Source: Bradyrhizobium canariense
GTDB lineage: Bacteria; Pseudomonadota; Alphaproteobacteria; Rhizobiales; Xanthobacteraceae
DNA length: 64,000 nucleotides
Assembly (NCBI RefSeq): GCF_019402665.1
Contig: NZ_VSST01000059.1
Span: forward strand, 36,214-100,213
Reading direction: 5' to 3'
Under the pieces are notes generated by a model. The model searched no databases. It was not told where the DNA came from and saw only the letters and a program-made list of their open reading frames with translations. A program made the translations under genes and the position numbers. Below, in pieces: positions 43,562 through 53,164 of this stretch (positions are counted from its first letter, which is position 1; every line of letters starts with the position of its first letter).

Positions 43562-44890
43562 TCAGAACGGGCTGACCGGCGCGAGCCGGCGGCCATCAAT
43601 CAGGCGCTTGTGGCTGTAGGCCGCGGGATCGACCAGCGGCGTCGCGCCCGTCACGATGTCGGCGGCGAGCTTGCCGGCCGCAGGACCGATGCCAAAGCCG
43701 TGGCCGGAGAAGCCGGTAGCGAGGAAGAAGCCGGGCATGGCGTCGACCGGCGAGATGACCGGGATGGTATCCGGCGTGCAGTCGATCGTGCCGCCCCAGG
43801 CTTCCGCGATCTCGATGTCCTTCAATTCAGGATTCGACTTGATCAGCGAAGCCAGCGCGGCATTGACCAGCGACATGTCAGGCGCGGGATCGCGCACGCG
43901 CTCGGTCTCGAACGGCGACGGCTTGTCCAAGCTCCAACTGGTGCCCCGCGTGAGCTGGTCGAAGAAGGATTTGCCGAATGACAGTTTCAACCCGTTCTTG
44001 CGATGCAGATAGGTCGGCCAGAAGGTTCGCGCGTAGCGGAACAGATCGGGCGACAGTTCGACCGTGCCGCGGTTGCGCAGCGCCAGCGTAAAGCCGCCGT
44101 CGAGGCGGCGGCGGATGCAATAGAAATCGGTGCCGAGCGCACCGGAGGTAATCTCCGGCCCGGGCGTGGTCCGGCACGCGGTCGCATTGACAAGGCCGAT
44201 CGGCAGCTCGATGCCGTGGCGGCGGCAGAATAGCGACGACCAGGCGCCGCCGGACAGCAACACCGATTGCGTGCGAATGGTGCCCTTCTCGGTGACGACG
44301 GCGCTCACCCGGCCGCCCTGCGTTTCAAGTCCACGCGCGGCGCAGCCCTGATGAATGGTGACGCCGTGTTTTCGCGCGGCGGTGGCAAGCGCCGGCACGG
44401 CCATCGAGGGCTCGGCGCGCCCGTCGCTCGGCGTGTGCAGGCCGCCAACCCATTTTTCGGCGTTGCCGGGCAGACGCTCGGCGACCTCCGCCGGCGTCAG
44501 GACCGTGGAGTGGACCTGCATCTCGCGCGCCGTTGCCGCCCATCGTTCCCAGCTGGCGAGCTCGTCCTTGCTCTTGGTCAGGAACAGCACGCCGGTGCGG
44601 CGGAAGCCGGCATCGACGCCGGCATCGTTCTGCATGTCTTCCCACAGGCGCAGCGCCTCGCGGGCCAGCGGGATCTCCTCACGCGCGCGACCCTGCTGGC
44701 GGCACCAGCCCCAATTGCGGCTCGATTGCTCGCCGCCGACATGGCCCTTCTCGACCAGGGCGACGGTGAGCCCCTTCTTCGCGAGATGATAGGCCGCGGA
44801 GACGCCGATGACGCCGCCGCCAATGACGACGACGTCCACCTGCGCCGGCAGGCGTTCATCGCTGTTTATACGGGTGAGCGGCGGGGACAT
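43562..44890 (-). CDS. FAD-dependent amino acid/amine oxidoreductase (DadA/glycine-oxidase fold)
   Basis: 442 residues. DAO-type FAD-binding motif VVIGGGVIGVSAAYHLAKKG near 23-42, then LVEKGHVGGEQSSRNWGWCR, and a C-terminal ATGFSGHGFGIGPAAGKLAA. These proteins oxidise secondary amines or D-amino acids with FAD. The conserved C in GWCRQQGR after the glycine-rich part, in place of His or Cys used for covalent FAD in sarcosine oxidases, may be worth noting. It is between the DppC-like permease (58 bases) and the dehydrogenase (12 bases), which implies that its substrate is imported by the transporter. Confidence 0.88.
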   Translation of the reverse strand: MSPPLTRINSDERLPAQVDVVVIGGGVIGVSAAYHLAKKGLTVALVEKGHVGGEQSSRNWGWCRQQGRAREEIPLAREALRLWEDMQNDAGVDAGFRRTGVLFLTKSKDELASWERWAATAREMQVHSTVLTPAEVAERLPGNAEKWVGGLHTPSDGRAEPSMAVPALATAARKHGVTIHQGCAARGLETQGGRVSAVVTEKGTIRTQSVLLSGGAWSSLFCRRHGIELPIGLVNATACRTTPGPEITSGALGTDFYCIRRRLDGGFTLALRNRGTVELSPDLFRYARTFWPTYLHRKNGLKLSFGKSFFDQLTRGTSWSLDKPSPFETERVRDPAPDMSLVNAALASLIKSNPELKDIEIAEAWGGTIDCTPDTIPVISPVDAMPGFFLATGFSGHGFGIGPAAGKLAADIVTGATPLVDPAAYSHKRLIDGRRLAPVSPF

Positions 44891-44948
44891 GGGGCACTCC
44901 AGATATTCAGTTCGATCGGAGCAAGCTTGCTCATCGCTAGTTTGCAGA

Positions 44949-45824
44949 TCATGGGATGTTCATTCGCGGATCGAGCGCGTCGCGCAGGCCGTCGCCGAGA
45001 AAGTTGAAGCTCGTCACCGCCAGCGTGATGGCGAGGCCGGGCGCAATCGCGAGCCAGGGCGCGCTGGTGAGATAGATCTGTGCGTTGTTGAGCATGTTGC
45101 CCAAGCTCGCCGCCGGCGGCTGGATGCCGTAACCGAGATAGCTGAGATAGGATTCCAGCAGGATCGCCTTGGCGACGTTCAGCGTCGCCGCCACCACGAT
45201 CGGCGCGACCGCGTTGGGCACCAGCTCGCGGAACATGATCCGCAGGTTCGACGAGCCGAACGCGAGTGCAGCAACCGCAAACTCGCGTTCCCGCAGCGAG
45301 CGCACCTGGGCCTCGACGACGCGGGCCACCCACATCCAGGCAGTCGCCGCGATCAGCACGGTGGTGGTGACGAAGCCGGGCTCGATGAGCGCCGCGAGCG
45401 CAAGCAGCAGGAAGATGGTCGGAAAGCAGAGCATGGCATCGACCAGCCGCATCAGCACCGCGCCGACCACGCCGCCAAAGAAGCCGGCGAAGGCGCCGAC
45501 GGCGATGCCCACCGCCATCGCGATCACCATCGCGACGAAGCCGATCGACAGCGAGACGCGCGCGCCCATCATCAGCCGCGCCAGCACGTCGCGGCCGAGT
45601 TCGTCGGTGCCGAGGATGTGCGCGCCCGACAGCGGCGGTGCGAACCGCTTCATGATATCGATATAAGTGTCGTCGAACGGCAGCAGATAGGGACCAAAGG
45701 CCGAGCCGAGGACGAGCACCAGAATGATCACGGCGCCCGCGAGCGCGAGCCGGTGCCGGCGGAAGCGGCGCCAGGCGGCATGGCCCGGCGCGAGCTGAAC
45801 GGTCGAGAGGGCTGCGCTCGTCAT
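44949..45824 (-). CDS. Peptide-type ABC transporter permease (DppC-like)
   Basis: 291 residues with about six transmembrane helices. The N-terminal helix (RLALAGAVIILVLVLGSAFG) and HILGTDELGRDVLARLMMGA are hallmarks of DppC/OppC proteins, and the EAA loop reads EFAVAALAFGSSNLRIMFRE. It forms the inner-membrane channel with the DppB-like protein. It starts three bases after the DppB stop, so they are tightly coupled. Confidence 0.92.
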   Translation of the reverse strand: MTSAALSTVQLAPGHAAWRRFRRHRLALAGAVIILVLVLGSAFGPYLLPFDDTYIDIMKRFAPPLSGAHILGTDELGRDVLARLMMGARVSLSIGFVAMVIAMAVGIAVGAFAGFFGGVVGAVLMRLVDAMLCFPTIFLLLALAALIEPGFVTTTVLIAATAWMWVARVVEAQVRSLREREFAVAALAFGSSNLRIMFRELVPNAVAPIVVAATLNVAKAILLESYLSYLGYGIQPPAASLGNMLNNAQIYLTSAPWLAIAPGLAITLAVTSFNFLGDGLRDALDPRMNIP

Positions 45825-45827
45825 CGC

Positions 45828-46778
45828 CTAGCCCACCCGTATCCTGGGATCGACGACGGCATAGAGGATGTCGGCGAGCAGCGAGCCGATCAGCACCATG
45901 ATCGCCGAGAACATCAAAATGCCCATCACCACGGGGTAGTCGCGATAGCCGATGGAATCGAGAAACAGGCGCCCCATGCCCGGCCAGGTGAACACAGTTT
46001 CGGCCACCAGCGCGCCGCCGAGCAGCGTCGGAAACTGAAGGCCGGCAACGGTGATCATCGGCAGCAGGGCGTTGCGCAGCGCATGCACGGTGAGAATGCG
46101 CCATTCCGGCATGCCCTTGGCGCGCGCGGTGCGAATGTAGTCCTGGTTGATGACCTCGAGCATCGAGGAACGCATGAAGCGGCCCCACATCGCGGTCTCG
46201 ACCAGCGCCAGCACCAGGGCCGGCGCGATCAGATGATGCAGAAGGTCGAGGAAGGAGCCGTCGCCGACGGTCTCGCGGTTGCCGGCCGGCAACCAGCCGA
46301 GCTTCACGGAGAAGATGTAAATCGTGACGAGTCCGAACCAGAAGGTCGGGATCGACAATGCGATCATGGCGCCGACGGTCGCGAGCGAATCGAACAGCGA
46401 ATAGCGGCGCAGCGCACCGAGCACACCGATCCAGCCGCCGAGCAGCACCGCGATGATGGTCGCCGTCGCCATCAGCTCCAGCGTGGCGCCGAGGTGCGAC
46501 GAGATCACCGACAGCACCGCCTCGCCGTCGCGATACGAGTGGCCCCAATCCCCCCTCAGCATCCGGCCGAACCAGTCGAGATACTGGATCGGCAGCGAAC
46601 GATCGAGGCCAAGCTGCCTGGTGACGCGATCGAGATCCTCCTGCGTCATCTGCGCGGAGGCCGCGAATTGCGAGAGCGGACCGCCGGGCGCCAGATGCAG
46701 AATGGCGAAGCCGATCGCGGACACGATCACCAGCAACATGATCGCCTGCGCCAGGCGATTGGCGACGTAACGGGCCAT
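45828..46778 (-). CDS. Peptide-type ABC transporter permease (DppB-like)
   Basis: 316 residues with six transmembrane helices. Typical DppB start MARYVANRLAQAIMLLVIVS, DRSLPIQYLDWFGRMLRGDW in the periplasmic region, and DYIRTARAKGMPEWRILTVH as the EAA loop contacting the ATPase. It forms the channel with the DppC-like protein; the SBP gene lies 27 bases upstream. No defects are seen. Confidence 0.92.
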   Translation of the reverse strand: MARYVANRLAQAIMLLVIVSAIGFAILHLAPGGPLSQFAASAQMTQEDLDRVTRQLGLDRSLPIQYLDWFGRMLRGDWGHSYRDGEAVLSVISSHLGATLELMATATIIAVLLGGWIGVLGALRRYSLFDSLATVGAMIALSIPTFWFGLVTIYIFSVKLGWLPAGNRETVGDGSFLDLLHHLIAPALVLALVETAMWGRFMRSSMLEVINQDYIRTARAKGMPEWRILTVHALRNALLPMITVAGLQFPTLLGGALVAETVFTWPGMGRLFLDSIGYRDYPVVMGILMFSAIMVLIGSLLADILYAVVDPRIRVG

Positions 46779-46805
46779 CTCAGGCGATCTCGCGCACCTG
46801 AACCA

Positions 46806-48495
46806 TCAGGCCCAATACCATTCGCGGATGTTCCAGCAGTTGATCGACATGTTGATGTTGGGGCGGAAACCTTGCAGCCCTTCCTTCACGCCTTCGGCGA
46901 TGAAGCCCTGGAATAGCGGCAGGATCGCGAGGTCGTCGCGGATGAGCTTCTGCAGAGTGCCATAGGTCGTCTTGCGCTGCGCCAGATCGAACTGCTTGGC
47001 ACCTTCTGCGAGAAGCCGATCGGCCTCCGGGTTGCGATACTGATAGGTGTTGTAGCCGCGGCCACCCTTGGCAGGAATGGCGCCGGAGCCGAAGCGGGGC
47101 GTCACGTCGGGGTCGCTGCCGAGCATGAAATTCACCCCCACGATCACCGAATTGAATTTCGATTGCTGCCAGAAGTCGCCCCAGATCACCGCGGCCGGCA
47201 TGTTGTTCACGCGCATCGCGGCACCGATCGCGCGCCAGTCCTGGATCAGCAATTGCTGGGTCTGCTCGCGCACCGCATTGCCCGACGTCGTTGAATTGGT
47301 GAATTCGAGCTTGACGCCGCCCTTCTCGCGCACCCCGCCAGAGCCACGCACCCAGCCGGCCGCATCGAGCAGCGTGTTGGCCTTGGCCGGATCGTATTTG
47401 TGCTGCGGCAGCCCCTGCTGGAATGACCAGGCCTGCTGCGGCACGAAGCTTTCAGTCTGCGTCGGCAAGCCGTAGTTCAGCGCGTCGATGATCGCTTGCT
47501 TATTAATCGCGAGATAAAGCGCCTCGCGCACGGTGCGGTCCGCCAACGCGCCGAACTCCAGATTGGGAGCGATGTGCTCCACCGACGACGTCGAGGAGAC
47601 GAAGATCTTGCGCCCCTTCAGCGTCTTCGCCTCCAGCACGAAGTTCGGCAAAATGCCTTGCAGGCCGGTGTAGTCGACCTGCCCGGTGCGGAACTGGGTG
47701 TAGAGCACGGTCGGGTCGGGAATATACTTGAACACCACGCGCTCAACGTAAGGTCCCTTGCCGTGATAGCCGGTATGGGCATTCAGCTGAATGTGGTCGC
47801 CGGGCACGCGCTCGCCCCAGCGGAACGGTCCGGTGCCGACGGGCGCATTGTGGAACGGCGAGGCGTTCGGATCTGTCACCTTCTCCAGGATGTGCTTGGG
47901 CACGATGAAGGTCAGCGATCCCAGGATCGACATGTAGGGCGAATAGGGAGCTTCCATGCGCCAGTGAACCTCGTCGGGCGCGACGACCTTGATGTCCTTC
48001 ACGAGACTATGGCCGACGCGGCTGCGCGCGCGGAAATCGGGATTGTTGATCAGCTCGAGCGAGAACTTCACGTCCTCGGCCGTGAACGCCGTGCCGTCGT
48101 GCCATTTCACGTCGCTGCGGAGCTTGATGTTCCAGGTCAGGCCGTCGGCCGACAGGCCGCCATTCTCGATGGTCGGGACTTCGCGGGCGAGGTCGGGAAC
48201 GAACTTGCCGTCGGGATCGATGAACCAGAGCGGCGAGAACACCTGCCACCAGATGCCCTGATCGACTTCGATGCCCGGCATCAGGGGATGAAAGACCGTC
48301 GGCTCCTGCGACCGCCGCGATCACCTGCCCGCGCGGCTTGTCCGGCGGATTGGTCGGGCGTTCGGTCTGCGCAAACGCGTGGCCCGAAAGCGTCCATCCC
48401 GCCGCGGCGCCCGCGCCGAGCTGAAAGATCTGACGGCGGTTCGGATTGCCGAGATGCAGTGCCCCAACGCCGAACTTCCCGGTGTCGTCCGCCAT
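46806..48495 (-). pseudogene. Frameshifted substrate-binding protein of peptide-type ABC transporter
   Basis: The N-terminus (from ATG 48495: MADDTGKFGVGALHLGNPNR, twin-arginine-like NRRQIFQLGAGAAAGWTLSG, then HAFAQTERP) is in one frame, and the remainder (QEPTVFHPLMPGIEVDQG onward, 490 residues to 46806) is in another. At 48303-48322 the bases read ATCGCGGCGGTCGCAGGAG; a change of one inserted or two deleted bases would restore VIAA-(x)SQEPTVF, the expected family sequence. The mature portion is a complete SBP_bac_5-type binding protein (solute bound in the periplasm). It may be a sequencing error or a real inactivation. Confidence 0.85.
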
Positions 48496-48715
48496 GACCA
48501 CTCTCCGTTTTCGCACGCGGCACCGTCTCCCGCGCCCCCGAGATCCCCGGCAAAAGGACAGGAGTGGACTTTAGTGCTTCTAAATTTTTCTATCAAAAGT
48601 TCATCACGACTAAATACAGCTGTCAATCGGATTGCTAGGATGCGCGACCTTTTCACTCCGACTGAAGCTCCAGACCGCCATTGTCCGGGGCTGAGATGAT
48701 GTATGGGAGAGCGAC
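48496..48715. promoter_or_regulatory. Divergent operon/regulator promoter region
   Basis: 220 bases between the ABC operon and the XRE-cupin regulator. The segment at 48570-48630 is unusually AT-rich (TTCTAAATTTTTCTATC, AAAAGTTCATCACGACT and AAATACAGCTG), unlike its GC-rich surroundings, and is the natural place for the operator. I cannot define exact boxes. Confidence 0.5.
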
Positions 48716-49348
48716 ATGGATGGTCGCGGCGAGATCAACGATCCGAAGGACGCACCGGCGATAGAGGCCGACGATGCGGTCGACCAGCGCCTCGGCGAGA
48801 CCGTGCGGCTGCTGCGCCAGCGTGCGGGCCTGTCGATCCAGGACGTCGCCAACAAGACCGGCCTCTCCAACGGCATGATCAGCCAGCTCGAACGCGCGCG
48901 TGCCATGCCGTCGATCCGCACGTTGCGCCTGCTCAGCATCGCGCTCGACGTTCCGATCTCCTATTTCTTCGAGACCACCGATCCCGCCGACGTGCAGCGC
49001 TACATCGTGCGCAAGAACAGCCGGCGCCTGCTGCGGCTCACCGCCAGCGGCGTCGTCAAGGAAGCGTTGACGCCGGCAGACAAAGGCCAGCTCGAACTCT
49101 ACGAGCTCACGCTCAATCCCGGCGCCTCGTCCGGTACCGATTTTCTGCAGCACACCGGCGAGAAGGCGGGCTATATCCTCTCGGGCAGCCTGCGGCTGTG
49201 GCTCGACAACCAGGCCCATCTGCTCGAGGCCGGCGACAGCTTTCGCTTTCCGAGCATCGTGCCGCACATGTTCGACAACCCGACCCAGCAGACGGCCCGC
49301 GTGATCTGGGTGACGACGCTGCGCCAGACCGATTCGCCGGCAGGTTGA
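48716..49348 (+). CDS. XRE-family regulator with C-terminal cupin domain
   Basis: 210 residues. A DNA-binding helix-turn-helix (about 25-80: RLGETVRLLRQRAGLSIQDV, NGMISQLERARAMPSIRTL) is followed by a cupin-type ligand domain (about 125-195: YELTLNPGASSG, GEKAGYILSGSLRLWL and FRFPSIVPHMFDNPT). This is the type that controls amino acid, amine and sugar-acid catabolism. It diverges from the ABC/oxidoreductase operon by 220 bases and is very likely its regulator. Confidence 0.9.
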   Translation: MDGRGEINDPKDAPAIEADDAVDQRLGETVRLLRQRAGLSIQDVANKTGLSNGMISQLERARAMPSIRTLRLLSIALDVPISYFFETTDPADVQRYIVRKNSRRLLRLTASGVVKEALTPADKGQLELYELTLNPGASSGTDFLQHTGEKAGYILSGSLRLWLDNQAHLLEAGDSFRFPSIVPHMFDNPTQQTARVIWVTTLRQTDSPAG

Positions 49349-49489
49349 AGCGCCGCCAACCCGGCACCACCGCAAATTGCCCCTCGACGCCGCCGCGCGG
49401 AATCTGTAGCTCACATCTGTAGCTCAGGTGGAGCCGGTCATTGACAGGGCGGACACGAGGGTCTGCGACTGACGCGTTGGTGTGAGACC

Positions 49490-51331
49490 ATGAAACTCAG
49501 GGGGCTTCTGACACTCGCGATGGCCGCGCAGGTCATCGTGACCGCGGCGGCTCTCCTCGTCTCCTATGCCGCGATCGGCACCGGGTTCGGCATTGCCCAG
49601 ATCGTCGCGCTGCTCGCAAGCGGCGCCATTGCGGCCCTGCTGGCTCGTCTGTGCACGCGCGCGATCGAAACGGCGCAGGACAAACGCGCCGCCGCGCAAC
49701 TGACCGAGCAGGCGCGGGCCAGCGCACAGCTGACGCAAGCCGTCATCAAGACCGCGCTCGATGCCTTCGTCCAGACCGACCAGAACGGCATCGTGCTGGA
49801 ATGGAGCATTCAGGCCGAGGCCCTGACCGGATGGACGCGCAAGGAGGCGCTCGGCACCGACGTCGTCAACCTCCTCATCGCCGAGCCGCTGCGCGACGGC
49901 TTCAGGCAACGCATGATGCGGCTGCTGCCGGAATTGTCGGATACGCCGATCGGCATCCGGTTCGAAGCGACCCTGCTGCACCGGAACGGCGATGACATCC
50001 TGATCGAGGCGTCCAGCACGGCGCTCCACCTCGGGGGACGCACCCTCATCAACAATTTCGTCAAGGACGTCACGCGGAAGCGCGCCGCCGAGGAGCAGCT
50101 GATCCAGGCCCAGAAGATGGAGGCTGTCGGCCAGCTCACCGGCGGCATCGCGCACGAATTCAACAACATGCTCACCGTGATCACGGGCACGATCGAGATC
50201 CTCGCCGACGCAGTGAAGGACAATCCGCCGCTCGCCACCATCACCAAGCTGATCAGCGACGCCGCCGACCGCGGCGCCGCGCTGACGTCGAGCCTGTTGT
50301 CCTTTGCCCGCAAGCAGGCGCTCAAGCCGGCCGAGAGCGACATCAACGAACTGCTCGAAGAGCTCGCAAAGCTGCTGCTGGCAACCTTCGACAAGAAGAT
50401 CGAGATCGTGACCCGGCTCGACGGCAACGTCTGGCTCGCCCTGGTCGATCGCGGCCAATTGAGCTCGGCGCTTCTCAACCTCGCAATCAACGCCCGCGAC
50501 GCGATGCTGGATGGCGGCAGACTGACGTTGACGACGCGCAACGTCGTGTTCGGCGTCCGCGAGGCGGTGGCGGTCGGGGCCGGCTATGCCGGCGACTATG
50601 TCGAGATCGAGATCGCCGACACCGGCACCGGCATTCCGCCGGCCATTCTGGAGCGAATCTTCGATCCCTTCTTCTCGACCAAGGACGTCGGCAAGGGCAC
50701 GGGGCTCGGGCTCAGCATGGTGTTCGGATTCATCAAGCAGTCCGGCGGCGGCATCAAGGTCGCTTCCGAGGAAGGACGCGGCACGACTTTCACGATCTAC
50801 CTGCCGAAGGCGGAGGCGAGCACGCTTCGCCCCACCGGCTATGACGAGCGCAAGGTCGTGGGTGGGACGGAAACCATTCTTTGTGTCGAGGACGACCGCG
50901 ACGTCCGCCAGTACGTCACGGTCCAGCTCGAAAGCCTCGGCTACAAGGTCATCCCGGCCGCCAATGCGGCCGAGGCGCTCGCCATCGCCGCCGAAGGAAC
51001 GCCCTTCGACCTGCTTTTCACCGACATCGTGATGGCCGGCAGCTTGAATGGACGAGAGCTCGCCGACGAGATGGTGGCTGCGCGCCCCTCGCTGCGGGTG
51101 CTATTCACGTCGGGCTACGCCTACGACGCCCCGCATGCGCAGGGACGCGCCACCAAGGGCGCGCCGCTTCTGACAAAGCCCTACCGCAAGGCCGAGCTCG
51201 CGCGCATGCTGCGCCGCTCTCTCGACACCGCCGTCGACGACGCGGGCGATCCGATCCCGACGCCCTATTCCGTGCAGGCCGATCTCGAAGGCTTTCTGCG
51301 CAGGCAGGCCGCTGAACGCGACAGGCGGTAG
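49490..51331 (+). CDS. Hybrid sensor histidine kinase with PAS and receiver domains
   Basis: 613 residues. Two hydrophobic helices near the start (about 7-28 and 33-50), a PAS domain (about 80-200, with FVQTDQNGIVLEWSIQAEAL), a HisKA region with phospho-accepting His in GGIAHEFNNMLT (near 221), an HATPase_c domain with N-box LNLAINARDAML, GTGIPP, and GKGTGLGLSMVFGFIKQSGG, then a C-terminal receiver with VEDDRDVRQ and phospho-acceptor Asp in LLFTDIVMAG (near 511). It should pass phosphate from His to Asp internally and then to an unknown partner. No response regulator gene is adjacent. Confidence 0.92.
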   Translation: MKLRGLLTLAMAAQVIVTAAALLVSYAAIGTGFGIAQIVALLASGAIAALLARLCTRAIETAQDKRAAAQLTEQARASAQLTQAVIKTALDAFVQTDQNGIVLEWSIQAEALTGWTRKEALGTDVVNLLIAEPLRDGFRQRMMRLLPELSDTPIGIRFEATLLHRNGDDILIEASSTALHLGGRTLINNFVKDVTRKRAAEEQLIQAQKMEAVGQLTGGIAHEFNNMLTVITGTIEILADAVKDNPPLATITKLISDAADRGAALTSSLLSFARKQALKPAESDINELLEELAKLLLATFDKKIEIVTRLDGNVWLALVDRGQLSSALLNLAINARDAMLDGGRLTLTTRNVVFGVREAVAVGAGYAGDYVEIEIADTGTGIPPAILERIFDPFFSTKDVGKGTGLGLSMVFGFIKQSGGGIKVASEEGRGTTFTIYLPKAEASTLRPTGYDERKVVGGTETILCVEDDRDVRQYVTVQLESLGYKVIPAANAAEALAIAAEGTPFDLLFTDIVMAGSLNGRELADEMVAARPSLRVLFTSGYAYDAPHAQGRATKGAPLLTKPYRKAELARMLRRSLDTAVDDAGDPIPTPYSVQADLEGFLRRQAAERDRR

Positions 51332-51408
51332 GGCGCGTCTTGCGCATGGACAGCGCATGGCTGCTGCGCAACACTCCGTCTCGGTTACAATCCCATTGGA
51401 GGCGAGCC

Positions 51409-51858
51409 ATGACTGCACTCGAAAAGGGCATCACCGCGAACGGTACGGGCTATGGCGGCAAGACCTGGAACATCCTCGGCCAGGTCTACTTCCCGAAGGC
51501 CGTCACCGAGTCTACTTTCGCGTTCGAGACCAACAGCGATCCTGGCCAGTTCGTGCCGGTGCACATCCATCCGACCCAGGACGAATTCATCCTGGTGCAG
51601 GAAGGCACGCTCGACCTCAAGCTCGACGGCAAATGGGTCAAGGCCCATGCCGGCGATCTCGTGCGCCTGCCGCGCGGCATCCCGCACGGCTATTTCAACA
51701 AATCCGACAAACCGGCCCGCGCGTTGTTCTGGGTCTCGCCGATGCAGAAGCTGGAGGCGCTGTTCAACCAGCTCCATGACCTGACCGACCCGGCCGAGGT
51801 CGTGCGCATCTCGGCGCTGCACGAGGTCGACTTCCTGCCGCCCGAAGCCAACGACTAG
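51409..51858 (+). CDS. Cupin-domain protein
   Basis: 149 residues from ATG 51409, with GGAGG upstream. Cupin motif 1 is seen as PVHIHPTQDEFILVQEGTLD (two His, Glu later) and motif 2 as GDLVRLPRGIPHGYFNKSDK (His). Such single-cupin proteins bind a metal and serve as small dioxygenases, isomerases or sensors; nothing indicates which here. It lies between the histidine kinase and an exported protein on the same strand, with no clear operon link. Confidence 0.85.
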   Translation: MTALEKGITANGTGYGGKTWNILGQVYFPKAVTESTFAFETNSDPGQFVPVHIHPTQDEFILVQEGTLDLKLDGKWVKAHAGDLVRLPRGIPHGYFNKSDKPARALFWVSPMQKLEALFNQLHDLTDPAEVVRISALHEVDFLPPEAND

Positions 51859-51899
51859 GCTACGATCCCCCGACCGACGAATCGTTGGGGGAACCGGCC

Positions 51900-52973
51900 A
51901 TGACTGCACGACGTCAACTCCTCGCCATCATCGCGGCGCTTGGACTGCTCCTTACGACGTTCGTTCCGAGCCAGGCGCAAACGCTCACGGCCAGGCAAGC
52001 GGAAGCGGTTGCGACCTACGAGCGTGCGCTCGGCGATTTCAAGGCAATCCTGGCCGAGCGGCGGCGCCAGATCGAGGCGAAGCAGCCGCTGCCGAACCTG
52101 CCGGGCCAAGCGCTGTATCTGGCACGCGTCGCCGTGATCAGTGCTTACAAGGATCTCACCGACGCCATGCCGTCCCGGATCGGCAGGCCCAACAAATTCG
52201 AAATTCCTCCAGCCTATTTCGACGCCGATATCGAACCGTTGATCGACGAATACTCAATACTGTTCGACATCATGGAAGCGCCGCCGGCGGGCGCGCAGAA
52301 CTCGGCGACGCCGTTCAAGGACGTGGTCGATCTCGCGGTCGCGATCGCACGCGCGAAGGGGCTGGCGCCTGACCACGCCGAGGCCGCGGGCCGGATCAGC
52401 CTCGGGCTGTTCTTCGCCGAAACCAACGGCAAGCAGAACGTCCGCAACGGACGCTCGAACACCTATATGGGTAGCTTCCAGACCGGCCCGTCCGAGGACC
52501 GCAACGGCCGCAGGAAATGGGAAGCCATCAAGGGCGAGATCGCGGCGGCCGATCCCGGGTTGAGTGCGCGCGACGACAAGGAGGAGGCGCGGGCCAGCGG
52601 TACCGATCATCGCTTCAATCACTGGACCAACGTACGCGATGGCCTGATGAACTCGCATGCGGATGTTTTCCGGGAGATCCCAGGAATCGTGAAGACGCTG
52701 CCCGACCGGATCGAGCAGATGAAGCTGTTCGAGCTGATCCAGATCATTCCTACGCCGACACGGTCGGCGCTCAAGTCCGGCGATCTCCTGAACTACAGGG
52801 TGTCCAGTCCGACGATCATGAAGCACCTGCGCAACAACAGCATCTTCGCATTCGGACAGGCCGACCGGGCGCGCACCTCGGCAAGCTTCCGCGAGATCCT
52901 TGGCGCAATGTGGCTGTTCAAGCGGAAATTCGAGAAGGCGATGGCGAAGTATGCGGAGATCAAGCCGCGCTGA
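51900..52973 (+). CDS. Exported protein, function unknown (possible lysozyme-like fold)
   Basis: 357 residues from ATG 51900, preceded by GGGGGAA. A signal peptide (LLAIIAALGLLLTTFVPSQA) leads a helical domain (about 30-100), then GRISLGLFFAETNGKQNVRN and SNTYMGSFQTGPSED, where an acidic residue before an Asn-Gly and a later Gly-Ser-Phe-Gln recall the Glu and Gln regions of lytic transglycosylases. The C-terminal part is helical with charged surface. The resemblance is weak, so no function is claimed. A remnant of another gene ends 26 bases downstream of its stop. Confidence 0.7.
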   Translation: MTARRQLLAIIAALGLLLTTFVPSQAQTLTARQAEAVATYERALGDFKAILAERRRQIEAKQPLPNLPGQALYLARVAVISAYKDLTDAMPSRIGRPNKFEIPPAYFDADIEPLIDEYSILFDIMEAPPAGAQNSATPFKDVVDLAVAIARAKGLAPDHAEAAGRISLGLFFAETNGKQNVRNGRSNTYMGSFQTGPSEDRNGRRKWEAIKGEIAAADPGLSARDDKEEARASGTDHRFNHWTNVRDGLMNSHADVFREIPGIVKTLPDRIEQMKLFELIQIIPTPTRSALKSGDLLNYRVSSPTIMKHLRNNSIFAFGQADRARTSASFREILGAMWLFKRKFEKAMAKYAEIKPR

Positions 52974-52998
52974 GGATTACACCCCTACTGGATGCGCA

Positions 52999-53103
52999 CT
53001 AGTCCTCCGGCTTGTAGCCGTCCGTCAGCATCTTCAGGAAGGTGATGATGTCGGCTTCGTCCGTTGCACCTGATAGCGTGCCATCGCAACCATCGCCTCC
53101 GCG
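52999..53103 (-). pseudogene. Remnant of di-heme cytochrome c peroxidase (MauG-like) 3' end
   Basis: The minus strand encodes ...GDGCDGTLSGAT then DEADIITFLKMLTDGYKPED and a stop. This matches the typical last 20 residues of cytochrome c peroxidase/MauG-type proteins (a helix ending FLKTLTDGY). Going upstream, the frame meets stop codons TGA and TAG before 53120, and no heme motif is found, so it is only the tail of a gene that has been lost. It is nestled between the exported protein and the GNAT. Confidence 0.5.
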
Positions 53104-53164
53104 ATCACGAGCCGCTGACTATCAGCGCAACCGCCCTGAAGGCGCGCATTTTGGCGGAGGGCTG

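Noticed and set aside
44808..46916. Plus-strand open frame of 702 codons over the ABC permease genes
   Set aside because: Antisense to two clearly recognised permeases; low-complexity His/Arg/Asp composition and no family match.
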